Origin: Cellulophaga sp.
GTDB taxonomy: Bacteria > Bacteroidota > Bacteroidia > Flavobacteriales > Flavobacteriaceae
DNA: 39,305 nt
Assembly: GCA_030731855.1 (NCBI GenBank)
Contig: JANQTG010000176.1
Location: 1 to 39,305 of the forward strand
Direction of reading: 5' to 3'
A program made the translations under genes and the position numbers. Each line of letters opens with the position of its first letter. Positions within the stretch are counted from its first letter, which is position 1. A model generated the notes under the pieces. It saw nothing but the letters and a program-made list of their open reading frames with translations. It made no database searches and had not been told where the DNA came from. Shown piece by piece: positions 10,868 to 21,611 of this stretch.

Positions 10868-10925
10868 TATTCACGGCCACATTGGAGCGGTCAAACCTAG
10901 CTTTTTAGCTAGTTTTAGGTGAATA
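10868..10925 (+). other. Potential three-way-junction RNA structure in the aconitase 3' UTR
   Basis: TATTCAC(10868-10874)/GTGAATA(10919-10925) encloses GGCC...GGTC and CTAGCT-TTTT-AGCTAG (10897-10912). Confidence 0.35.
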
Positions 10926-10947
10926 AAAATAAATTAATTTTAATTTC

Positions 10948-10979
10948 AAAAAACTCTTGATATTCATCAAGAGTTTTTT
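10948..10979 (+). terminator. Intrinsic terminator downstream of aconitase
   Basis: AAAAAACTCTTGA-TATTCA-TCAAGAGTTTTTT perfect hairpin with U-tract. Confidence 0.85.
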
Positions 10980-11003
10980 AGTTTTGAGTAAACCTAGAAT
11001 TGA

Positions 11004-11564
11004 ATGAAAATCACAAAGAAAACTATCTTAAATGTACTGCTTTTCGCTTTTATACTTTCCTTTTTTGTCACTCCTTTAGGCGATTATAGCAAAGTTTTGT
11101 TGAATAAAGTATTTTCATTTAGTCCGTCTGTCACCGACGAAGAAAATAGGAATAAAATAAGCGATTACGACTGGACATTAAAAAACGAAAATTGGGATTT
11201 CTTTAATTTTAAAAAATCGAAAGGCAAAGTAGTTTTTATAAACTTTTGGGCCACTTGGGTTTTGCCTTGTGAGGCAGAGTTACAAAGCATTCAAAAGTTT
11301 TATAACGAGTATAGTGATAAGGTAGATTTTTATGTAATTACCAACGAAGAGCGAGAGCCTGTAGAAACTTTCATGAAAGAACATAACTTAACTTTCCCTG
11401 TTACGTATTTGTTTATTGGAGAAAAATCGGCTGTTCCATACCTAAAAGCACCTTCTTCTTATTTAATTGATAAAGAAGGGAATATTGTTATTCATAAAAA
11501 AGGAATAGCAGATTGGGATAACTCAAAAATATATAACCTAATAGATAAATTATTAGCCAAGTAA
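11004..11564 (+). CDS. TlpA/thioredoxin-like protein with degenerate active site (VLPC)
   Basis: FINFWATWVLPCEAELQSIQKFY; N-terminal hydrophobic anchor; paralog of the next ORF. Confidence 0.85.
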   Translation: MKITKKTILNVLLFAFILSFFVTPLGDYSKVLLNKVFSFSPSVTDEENRNKISDYDWTLKNENWDFFNFKKSKGKVVFINFWATWVLPCEAELQSIQKFYNEYSDKVDFYVITNEEREPVETFMKEHNLTFPVTYLFIGEKSAVPYLKAPSSYLIDKEGNIVIHKKGIADWDNSKIYNLIDKLLAK

Positions 11565-11570
11565 GGATTT

Positions 11571-12131
11571 ATGAAGTTAGATAAAAACAAAATTTCTAAC
11601 CTTTTATTAATTCTGGCAGCAATCGTTATCCTATTTACGCCTGTAGGTTTTCACCTTAAAGTATTTGTCAATAGGGTATTGTCTTTTAGTCCGACTGAAA
11701 TTAAATCAGAAGATCAAGAAGTTATCACGAATTATCGCTGGCAATTAATCTCGAACGATGGCGAAACTTTCAACTTTGAAGAAGAAAAAGGGAAGGTTGT
11801 TGTGCTAAATATTTGGGCAACTTGGTGTCCGCCTTGCGTAGCAGAAATGCCGAGTTTCCAAAAGTTATATGATGATTATGCGGATAAAGTTACTTTTTTG
11901 TTCGTAGCGCACGATGAGAAAGAAAAAGTAACTGCTTTTTTAACTAAAAAGGGATATACTTTGCCTGTTTATTATGAAAATAGTACTACTCCTGTTGAGT
12001 TTGAAGCTAGAAGTATTCCAATAACTTTTGTGGTTAGTAAAACGGGTCAGATTGTAGTCTCTGAAACAGGAGCTGCGGATTGGAATAGTGATGCTATTAG
12101 AGTATCTTTAGATGCATTATTAGCCGAATAA
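11571..12131 (+). CDS. TlpA-family membrane-anchored thioredoxin-like protein (CPPC)
   Basis: VLNIWATWCPPCVAEMPSFQKLYDDY; N-terminal hydrophobic helix. Confidence 0.9.
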   Translation: MKLDKNKISNLLLILAAIVILFTPVGFHLKVFVNRVLSFSPTEIKSEDQEVITNYRWQLISNDGETFNFEEEKGKVVVLNIWATWCPPCVAEMPSFQKLYDDYADKVTFLFVAHDEKEKVTAFLTKKGYTLPVYYENSTTPVEFEARSIPITFVVSKTGQIVVSETGAADWNSDAIRVSLDALLAE

Positions 12132-12132
12132 T

Positions 12133-12834
12133 ATGTCTCAAATTACCACACTTACATTCTTTAAATACCCTAGCTTTAAAAGCAAAATTTGGGCTTTTTT
12201 GATGATGCCTATAGCGAGGTTTCCACTCTCAAAAACTAAGGGACTTTCGTTTTACAAACTTATGGGAAGTGGCAAGCCAGGGTTTAATCCTGCTCCGGAT
12301 TGGTCCACGTACGGATTATTACAGATTTGGGATCATGAAGAAGCCGCTAATGATTTTTTTAATACCTCTCCTTTATTTAAGAAATACAAGCGCAACAGCC
12401 TAGAACAATATACCATATACATGAAAAATATGGTCGCAAAAGGGGAGTGGTCTAGGGCTAATCCGTTTCAGAAAAGTGAGAGTTTAGATGCTACTGTTCC
12501 TTTTATTGCGGTAATTACCAGGGCGACTATTAAATTGAATATGCTTCGTACTTTTTGGAAGTACGTACCTACCTCGCAAGAGCCATTAAAAAATAATAAA
12601 GATTTACTATTTACCATGGGAATTGGCGAAGTTCCATTAACCCAGATGGCGACTTTTAGCATTTGGAAAAATAAAGAAGCTTTGATGGAATTTGCGTACA
12701 AGCGCCAAGAACACGCACAAGCTATTGTAAAAACACGTCAATTAAATTGGTATAAAGAAGAGCTTTTTTCAAGGTTTCAACCTTATAAAACTTTGGGAGC
12801 TTGGGGTGGTAAAGATGTTTTGAATAATAATTAG
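12133..12834 (+). CDS. crtA: Spheroidene monooxygenase (CrtA)-like protein
   Basis: 233 aa; FYKLMGSGKPGFNPAPDWSTYGLLQIWDHEEAANDFF and TMGIGEVPLTQMATFSIWKNKEALMEFAY resemble the CrtA family; next to carotenoid genes. Confidence 0.75.
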   Translation: MSQITTLTFFKYPSFKSKIWAFLMMPIARFPLSKTKGLSFYKLMGSGKPGFNPAPDWSTYGLLQIWDHEEAANDFFNTSPLFKKYKRNSLEQYTIYMKNMVAKGEWSRANPFQKSESLDATVPFIAVITRATIKLNMLRTFWKYVPTSQEPLKNNKDLLFTMGIGEVPLTQMATFSIWKNKEALMEFAYKRQEHAQAIVKTRQLNWYKEELFSRFQPYKTLGAWGGKDVLNNN

Positions 12835-13475
12835 GTTAGCGTAAAATAAAAAAACACAAAAAACAGTAACTGTATGCCGTAATAGTGAAAAGACAGTTTT
12901 GTATCTCCTTTGATTTTAAAAAGAAATAAAATAAGTTGAAATAGCAAGGCGATAGCAAACCAAGTAACATAATTTTCTAAGGGAGCAATGTTGCCGGCAA
13001 AAGTCCAGAAGTCAAAAATAGGCGCCAAATGCTCCATAAAGTAATCGAGGAGCACCATCAAAGTAGCACCACCAATCACTTGTAACCATCCACTTTTGGT
13101 GAAATGCGCTATGATTTCGCCAGTAACGAAAGTTAACAAAGCCCAATAAGCACCAATTAAAAGTGGCACTCCACCTATTTTAATGCCGAAATTGTTACCG
13201 TAGGCGTAATCGCCAAATAAAATTCCATAGTTTACACCCAGCCACTCTGCGAAAAAGCCACCAACAAAAAATATAGAGAACGCAGTAAATTTTTTAATGT
13301 CATTTATGGGGAAAGCCCATAAAAACAACAATAAACTAATAGTCAAGTTTAAAGGCGTTTTTGGGATAAACCAATCCTGATAACCCAAACTAACTCCAAT
13401 AATTGCCGCAATATGAAATACCCAAATGGTAATAATAGCAATAATCGATTTATTTCTTTGGAACATAGCGAACAT
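12831..13475 (-). CDS. cruF: Carotenoid biosynthesis membrane protein (CruF/DUF422-like, putative 1',2'-hydratase)
   Basis: Multi-pass membrane protein; EWLGVNYGILFGDYAYGNNFGIKIGGVPLLIGAYWALLTF is characteristic; linked to the crt genes. Confidence 0.78.
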   Translation of the reverse strand: MFAMFQRNKSIIAIITIWVFHIAAIIGVSLGYQDWFIPKTPLNLTISLLLFLWAFPINDIKKFTAFSIFFVGGFFAEWLGVNYGILFGDYAYGNNFGIKIGGVPLLIGAYWALLTFVTGEIIAHFTKSGWLQVIGGATLMVLLDYFMEHLAPIFDFWTFAGNIAPLENYVTWFAIALLFQLILFLFKIKGDTKLSFHYYGIQLLFFVFFYFTLT

Positions 13476-13584
13476 AAATTAACACCAAAAAATTTTATTA
13501 CTCATCGGTTGCATATTATATTTTTTTTGGAATTTAGATTTTGTTTTTTGAAGTTTGGTATCCCTATACCCACAAAACGATACT

Positions 13585-15504
<1,920 letters not shown>

Positions 15505-15505
<1 letters not shown>

Positions 15506-16347
15506 TAGGATACTAAATTAAGTTTGTAATTAACATATGATTTTGCTAGTAGTCCAAATTTCTGATAGTTAGATACTCGTATTCTAGCATTTTGAATTTC
15601 CAGTGGTGGCGTATTTTGGAGTTTTTGTAACAGTTTAGAATAATATTTGTAGGCCGTATAAACACCAAATTTAGCCGTATTAGGTAAATTTACAATGCCT
15701 TCATAACCTTTATGAAAGTCTTCATTAATTTCTGCTACAATTCTGTTTTTAGCAGCTTCATCTAAAGCCCTAAGATTCGTATTCGGAAAGTATGTTCTTT
15801 CTAAATCTTCGTAGTCATCTTTTAAATCTCTTAAGAAGTTTACTTTTTGAAAAGCAGAACCTAAAGCCATGGCAGATTCTTTTAGCGTGTCATAAGCTTC
15901 TTGATCTCCTTTTACAAATACCTTTAAACACATTAAACCAACAACATCAGCAGAGCCGTAAATATAATCTTTGTATTCTTCTTCTGTTTTATACACTTTC
16001 TTAGACAAGTCCATTCGCATACTTTTCATAAACGATGCAACCAAGTGATGAGGAATTTGATGTTTATGATACGTATATTGAAAAGAATTCAGAATAGGGT
16101 TTAAGCTAATTTTATGCGTAAGTGCATCTTCTAAGTCTTGCTCAAATTTATCAAATAAAAATGCTTTATCATAATCATGAAAAGTATCTACAATTTCGTC
16201 AGCAAAACGCACAAAACCATAAATATTGTAAATATCACCTCTAATAGAAGTGTGTAGCATTTTTGTTGCTAATGAAAAAGAAGTACTATACGATTCTGTT
16301 ACTGTTTTACTACAGCTATACGAAACAAGGTCAAAAATACTTTTCAT
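15505..16347 (-). CDS. crtB: Phytoene synthase
   Basis: SYSTSFSLATKMLH; YGFVRFADEIVDTFHDYD; GSAFQKVNFLRDLKDDYEDLERTYFP. Confidence 0.95.
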
Positions 16348-16357
16348 CTGGTACTAT

Positions 16358-17815
16358 TTAATTATTTTTTTCGATCAAATCAGCTACTAATTTTCCAGAT
16401 ATTAAAGCCGGAGGTACTCCAGGGCCAGGAACTGTTAACTGTCCAGTAAAAAACAAATTAGTTACTTTTTTACTTTTTAATTTTGGTCTTAAAAATGCTG
16501 TTTGCGTTAAAGTGTTTGCTAATCCGTAAGCGTTTCCTTTATAACTATTATATTCTTCTATAAAATCGTTGACACAAAACGATTCCTTGAAAATAATATT
16601 TTTTTCGATATTTTGATTCGTTTTTTCTTGAAATCTTTTTAAAATTAAATCAAAATACTGTGCTCTTAACTCAGGCGTATCTTCTAAATTAGTTGCTATA
16701 GGAACTAGAAAAAAAGCTGTTTCGCAACCCTCGGGTGCCATGCTGCTATCGGTTATCGACGGAAAATTAGCATAGAATAATGGGTCTTTAGGCCATTTTG
16801 GAGTATCATAAATTTCTTGAGCGTGTAATTCAAAATCAGTATCAAAAAATAAATTATGGTGTTCTACCCCTTTTAATTTTTTATCAAAACCAACATAAAA
16901 TAATAAAGAGGATGGTGCGAAGGTTTTGGTGTCCCAATACTTTTCAGAATACTGTCTATACTGCACATCTAATAAAGTTTCAGAATGATGATAATCTGCT
17001 CCCGAAAGAACAACGTCAGCAGTTTTTAATTCACCATGGCAAATTACGCCTTTGGTTTTGCCTTCTTCAACCACTATTTTAGTAATAGGGCTATTCGTGT
17101 TTATTTTAACGCCTAGCTCTTCCGCTAAACTTTTCATCGCTTTTATAATCTCGTACATGCCACCCTTTGGATGCCATGTTCCCAAACCAAAATCAGCATA
17201 ATTCATAAAGTTATAAAACGATGGCGTTTTGCTTGGTTTGGCACCTAAAAATAACACAGGAAATTCCAAAGTGGAAACTAATTTAGGATTTTTAAATTTT
17301 TTTCGAACCTCACCACTTATTGTTTTAAAAAACTGGTCAACCCTTGCCACTGTTTCTGGAGTAACTAATTCGAAGGGCGATAAGCCTGGCCTTAAAACTA
17401 CTTTGTTTATGGCAATATCATAATTTTCTTGGGCTTGTTGTATAAAGCTTTTTAAATGTAAAGAACTACCTTTTTCTATACGTTCAAATTCAGTAGCGAT
17501 TTTATCTAAACTATCGCCTATGGTGATTACATCATCATCAAAAAATATTTTGTAAGCAGGGTCTAATTTATCTAATTGGTAATAATCCGAAGTTTTTTTT
17601 CCAAAGTCAGCGAAAAACTTATCAAAAATATCGGGCATCCAATACCAGCTCGGGCCCATATCAAAAGTAAAGCCTTCTTTTGTTAATTGTCTCGCTCTAC
17701 CTCCAACAGTATTATTTTTCTCATATAGGCATACCTCAAATCCTTTTTTTGCTAAATAACAAGAAGCAGAAAGTGATGAAAATCCTGAGCCAATTACAAT
17801 AATTTTACGATTCAT
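16358..17815 (-). CDS. crtI: Phytoene desaturase
   Basis: VIGSGFSSLSASCYLAKKGFEVCLYEKNNTVGGRARQ; GPSWYWMPDIFDKFF; LFFTGQLTVPGPGVPPALISGKLVAD. Confidence 0.95.
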   Translation of the reverse strand: MNRKIIVIGSGFSSLSASCYLAKKGFEVCLYEKNNTVGGRARQLTKEGFTFDMGPSWYWMPDIFDKFFADFGKKTSDYYQLDKLDPAYKIFFDDDVITIGDSLDKIATEFERIEKGSSLHLKSFIQQAQENYDIAINKVVLRPGLSPFELVTPETVARVDQFFKTISGEVRKKFKNPKLVSTLEFPVLFLGAKPSKTPSFYNFMNYADFGLGTWHPKGGMYEIIKAMKSLAEELGVKINTNSPITKIVVEEGKTKGVICHGELKTADVVLSGADYHHSETLLDVQYRQYSEKYWDTKTFAPSSLLFYVGFDKKLKGVEHHNLFFDTDFELHAQEIYDTPKWPKDPLFYANFPSITDSSMAPEGCETAFFLVPIATNLEDTPELRAQYFDLILKRFQEKTNQNIEKNIIFKESFCVNDFIEEYNSYKGNAYGLANTLTQTAFLRPKLKSKKVTNLFFTGQLTVPGPGVPPALISGKLVADLIEKNN

Positions 17816-17843
17816 AAAGTGTAATAGTGTAGCTAATTATAAA

Positions 17844-18746
17844 CTAATTAAGTTCTTTTATAATTTTTTCTAATGAATTAAATTTCCTGATGTTCGGGGT
17901 TAATTCATCGTCTTTAATAAATTGAGTTTGATGTCCTAAGATCCATAACACAAAATCGTAATTTTCACCAATTTTACTATTGAATGTTTCGATGTATTTG
18001 TGGATTTTAGTTTTATTAGGCTCTACTGTAAAGTAGGATATAAAATGTACATTAGTACAATAATCCATTAAATCTCTTAGTGAATCTACAGGAATGGTTT
18101 GTCCTAAATAAATAGTTTTGTAGCCGTTTAAAGCAATTTCGTAATTTAGATATAACAATCCAATATCATGTATTTCATTATCTGGCAAATACAGTACAAA
18201 TGTTTTATCTTTTTTTGTAGGCTCGTTTCTTTGGAGCTTTTCTGTATTAATAATTATTTTTTGTTTTATTAAATTAGTGATAAAATGTTCGTGAGACGGA
18301 CTTATGGTATTTGTTTGCCATAAGATCCCCAGTTCATTTAATAGAGGAATAAAAACATCATAGAACAAATCTCTAAATGAATTTTCTTCTAATAATTTGT
18401 TATAGGTGTTTGAAAACTGTGTGTTATCAAAATTAATCATTGCCATTTTAAATGAATTTATAGCATGATTTTTAACTGTTTTCTTGGCAATAACTTCTTT
18501 TACAGTTTCGGGTATTTCTGTCTCTGATAAATCTGCAATTTTAGAGATTTTATAACCGTTGTTGTAAAGTAAGGTTATATTTAATAATTTCTGAAGACTT
18601 TTTAGGCTATATGTCCTGATATTCGTTTCAGTTCGTTCAGGACTAAAAAGGTTGTATCTTTTCTCCCAAATGCGAATGGTATGCGCTTTTATTCCAGATA
18701 AATTCTCTAAATCTCGAATGCTAAAAGTTTTTTTTACGTTGTTCAT
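17844..18746 (-). CDS. MerR-family regulator with cobalamin-binding domain, CarH-like
   Basis: FSIRDLENLSGIKAHTIRIWEKRYNLFSPERTETNIRTYS (MerR HTH); W-QTNTISPSH-EH (W-x9-EH); EIHDIG (ExHxxG). ATG at 18746 lies downstream of the predicted promoter; the ORF start at 18770 is unlikely. Confidence 0.88.
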   Translation of the reverse strand: MNNVKKTFSIRDLENLSGIKAHTIRIWEKRYNLFSPERTETNIRTYSLKSLQKLLNITLLYNNGYKISKIADLSETEIPETVKEVIAKKTVKNHAINSFKMAMINFDNTQFSNTYNKLLEENSFRDLFYDVFIPLLNELGILWQTNTISPSHEHFITNLIKQKIIINTEKLQRNEPTKKDKTFVLYLPDNEIHDIGLLYLNYEIALNGYKTIYLGQTIPVDSLRDLMDYCTNVHFISYFTVEPNKTKIHKYIETFNSKIGENYDFVLWILGHQTQFIKDDELTPNIRKFNSLEKIIKELN

Positions 18747-18767
18747 TATATTTGAAAAAAGATTAAA

Positions 18768-18795
18768 CAAATTTACGATTTTTTAACCATTCAAA
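18768..18795 (-). promoter_or_regulatory. Bacteroidetes-type promoter TTTG-N16-TAAATTTG upstream of the carH-like gene
   Basis: Minus strand: TTTG at 18795-18792, TAAATTTG at 18775-18768. Confidence 0.5.
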
Positions 18796-18855
18796 GTTAA
18801 AATGCCGTTAATTTTTAATATTATACAGCGTAAAGAAAAGAATTTAAACCAAATA

Positions 18856-18886
18856 AAAAACCATTTAAGAAAACTTAAATGGTTTT
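18856..18886 (-). terminator. Hairpin terminator downstream of tRNA-Leu
   Basis: Minus strand AAAACCATTTAAG-TTTT-CTTAAATGGTTTT followed by a T-tract, right after the tRNA. Confidence 0.8.
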
Positions 18887-18887
18887 G

Positions 18888-18971
18888 TGCCCACGACTAG
18901 ATTCGAACTAGCACGTCCTTACGAACACCACCCCCTCAAGGTGGCATGTCTACCAATTTCACCACGTGGGC
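18888..18971 (-). tRNA. tRNA-Leu (anticodon GAG)
   Basis: Reverse complement GCCCACGTGGTGAAATTGGTAGACATGCCACCTTGAGGGGGTGGTG...TTCGAATCTAGTCGTGGGCA. 7-bp acceptor stem GCCCACG/CGTGGGC; anticodon arm CCACC-TTGAGGG-GGTGG; CCA not encoded. Confidence 0.95.
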
Positions 18972-18980
18972 ATTTCAGAG

Positions 18981-18988
18981 CAAATTTA
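18981..18988 (-). promoter_or_regulatory. -7-like TAAATTTG element upstream of tRNA-Leu
   Basis: CAAATTTA on + at 18981-18988, about 10 nt from the tRNA 5' end. No well-spaced -33 found. Confidence 0.35.
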
Positions 18989-19076
18989 ATAAAGTTTTGA
19001 ACAATGAACATTTATTTAAAAAAAAATATTAATTTTGATTTAAACCAGAACAGACCAGAATGGATGGTTTTTTTAA

Positions 19077-20075
19077 ATGAAAACAAACTTTGAATTCACG
19101 ATTAATCACGAGAGCGAAATCCCCAAATATCAGCAGCTCGTTAATTTTGTTAATGAATCTGTTGCGAAAAATAATTTGAGCACCAAAAAACCACTACCTT
19201 CTGTAAATGCACTTTGCGCAGCGCACAATTTATCTAGAGATACCGTTTTTAAAGCCTATTCTATCTTAAAAAATAATGGAGTTATAAAATCGGTGCCTAA
19301 CAAAGGCTATTATGTAGCGAGTAAAACTAAAAAAGTGTTGTTGGTTTTAGATACTTTTAAGGCTTACAAAGAAGTGCTTTATCATTCTTTTATTGATGCT
19401 ATTAATGATGATGTTATTGTAGATGTTCAATTTCATCATTATAATATTGATAATTTTAAAACCATTATTAATAATAGTTTAGGCAAATATTTTAAGTACG
19501 TGGTGATGGGCTTCGATCATTTGGCAGTTCCAAAAAACTTAGCAAAAATTGATTCTAAAAATTTACTTTTAATAGATTGGAATATTCATGCGAAAGAAGA
19601 AAATAACTATGTTTTCCAAGATTTTGGTAGATCATTTTATCATGCGCTTATTTCTGTAGTCGATTTATTTAAGAAATATACAGAAATACATTTTGTTTAT
19701 CCCGGTTATACTGCACACCCAATTGAGACGATTCATTATTTCGAAAAATTTTGTACTGACTTAAAAATTAAGTATCAAATTATTACCGATGAAAAAATTT
19801 TTGAGATTAAATCAGGTGTAGCTTATTTGACCGTCAGCGATCGTATTTTAGGTACTTTTTTAGAACAATGTAAAGAAAAAAATTTAGAACCAGGGACGGA
19901 TGTAGGGTTCTTGTCTTATAACGATACTCCTATGAAAAAGTTTATCTATAAAGGTATTACTGTAGTGACTACAGATTTTGAAGCCTTAGGTGCTGCGGCA
20001 GCTGAATTTATAAATAAAAATAGCCCAGTACAGCAATACATCCCCACAAAAATAATAATTAGAGAATCGTTATAA
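19077..20075 (+). CDS. GntR-type HTH regulator with a LacI-like sugar-binding domain (putative xylose regulator)
   Basis: PKYQQLVNFVNESVAKNNLSTKKPLPSVNALCAAHNLSRDTVFKAYSILKNNGVIKSVPNKGYYVAS, then a periplasmic-binding-like domain; next to xylB and xylA. Confidence 0.88.
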   Translation: MKTNFEFTINHESEIPKYQQLVNFVNESVAKNNLSTKKPLPSVNALCAAHNLSRDTVFKAYSILKNNGVIKSVPNKGYYVASKTKKVLLVLDTFKAYKEVLYHSFIDAINDDVIVDVQFHHYNIDNFKTIINNSLGKYFKYVVMGFDHLAVPKNLAKIDSKNLLLIDWNIHAKEENNYVFQDFGRSFYHALISVVDLFKKYTEIHFVYPGYTAHPIETIHYFEKFCTDLKIKYQIITDEKIFEIKSGVAYLTVSDRILGTFLEQCKEKNLEPGTDVGFLSYNDTPMKKFIYKGITVVTTDFEALGAAAAEFINKNSPVQQYIPTKIIIRESL

Positions 20076-20078
20076 AAT

Positions 20079-21566
20079 ATGTATTACATAGGATTTGATA
20101 TCGGAAGTTCATCTATTAAAGCAGCCTTAGTGCTTATTAAAACAGGTAAAAGCATTGGTGTAGTTCAAGAACCAGAAACTGAAATGGAAATGTTAGCCTT
20201 GAAAAATGGGTGGGCTGAACAGCACCCTGACGATTGGTGGAAACACATTTGTAATGCCATAGAAAAACTAAAAAAAACATTTAAAGTCGACGCTTCAGAA
20301 ATTAAAGGCATTGGTATTTCATATCAAATGCATGGACTGGTTTTAGTGGATAAAATAGGGAAACCGTTACGAAATAGCATTATCTGGTGCGATAGTAGAG
20401 CGGTTGGAATTGGTAATTTAGCCTTTAAAACCCTAGGAGAAGATAAATGCACAGCACATTTACTGAATTCTCCAGCCAACTTTACGGCTTCGAAATTAAA
20501 GTGGGTTAAAGAAAATGAACCAGAGATTTATAATCAAGTTTATAAATTTATGTTACCAGGCGATTATATTGCTTATAAATTCTCAAACACTATTAATACT
20601 ACTATATCTGGACTCTCAGAAGGTATATTTTGGGATTTTAAAAAAGATACCGTGGCCGATTTTTTACTCCAATATTATGGTTTCGACACGTCATTAGTGC
20701 CAGATGTTGTTGAGACCTTCGGACAGCAAGCTACCATTGACGCGCAAGGAGCTAGAGAAAGTGGTTTAGCGGTCGGAACGCCTATTTTATATAGAGCTGG
20801 TGATCAGCCCAATAATGCTTTGTCTTTAAATGTTTTTAATCCAGGAGAAGTGGCAGCCACTGGCGGTACCTCAGGAGTGGTTTACGCCGTTACCGATACT
20901 TTATCGGGTAAAGAAAGTACTCGTGTTAATAATTTTGCACATGTTAACTATACTAAATTAAAACCACGAATAGGTAAATTACTTAATATAAACGGTGCAG
21001 GTATTCAATATCGATGGTTGCTAAATAATTTAGCAGTAAGCTCTTACGATGAAATGAATCAATTAGCGGCAAGTATTCCCATAGGCTCTGATGGGGTTTG
21101 CATGCTCCCTTTTGGGAATGGTGCAGAACGCATGCTTAATAATCTGGAACTAGGAACGCGTTTAGTGAATATCAATTTAAATAACCACCACAAAGCACAT
21201 ATATGTAGAGCGGCTTTAGAGGGAATTGCTTTTTCATTTGTTTACGGTATGGAAATTTTAAAAGCTGATGGTATAACGGTAAACGTGATTAGGGCAGGGA
21301 ATGATAATTTATTCAGATCAAAAATATTCGCAGACACAGTATCCACTTTAATTGGTTATGATATTGAAATCTACAACACCACGGGAGCTATAGGTGCTGC
21401 CAGAGCTGCAGGTTTACATAATAATGACTTTGAAACCTACGGTAAGTTAGTAATGGATAATGATTATGTAATGACTTACAGGCCTGAAAAAGATAAAATA
21501 GCTTATAAAAAAGCCTATGAAAATTGGAAAAAAGAATTAGAATTGGTTCTAAATAAAAAAGGATAA
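20079..21566 (+). CDS. xylB: Xylulokinase
   Basis: YYIGFDIGSSSIKAAL; GISYQMHGLVLVDKIGKPLRNSIIWCDSRA; TGGTSGVVYAV. Confidence 0.94.
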   Translation: MYYIGFDIGSSSIKAALVLIKTGKSIGVVQEPETEMEMLALKNGWAEQHPDDWWKHICNAIEKLKKTFKVDASEIKGIGISYQMHGLVLVDKIGKPLRNSIIWCDSRAVGIGNLAFKTLGEDKCTAHLLNSPANFTASKLKWVKENEPEIYNQVYKFMLPGDYIAYKFSNTINTTISGLSEGIFWDFKKDTVADFLLQYYGFDTSLVPDVVETFGQQATIDAQGARESGLAVGTPILYRAGDQPNNALSLNVFNPGEVAATGGTSGVVYAVTDTLSGKESTRVNNFAHVNYTKLKPRIGKLLNINGAGIQYRWLLNNLAVSSYDEMNQLAASIPIGSDGVCMLPFGNGAERMLNNLELGTRLVNINLNNHHKAHICRAALEGIAFSFVYGMEILKADGITVNVIRAGNDNLFRSKIFADTVSTLIGYDIEIYNTTGAIGAARAAGLHNNDFETYGKLVMDNDYVMTYRPEKDKIAYKKAYENWKKELELVLNKKG

Positions 21567-21611
21567 ATAAAAACAGTAATAACAAGATTAATACAATTAA
21601 AAACAAAATAA

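Noticed and set aside
18740-18770. Upstream CarH-like start at 18770 (MFNLFSNI...)
   Set aside because: It overlaps the predicted -7 box at 18768-18775; ATG at 18746 begins the MerR domain cleanly.
18888-18971. tRNA-Leu as a possible integration site for a mobile island
   Set aside because: No integrase, attachment-site repeat or foreign-looking cargo on either side; neighbours are ordinary metabolic genes.
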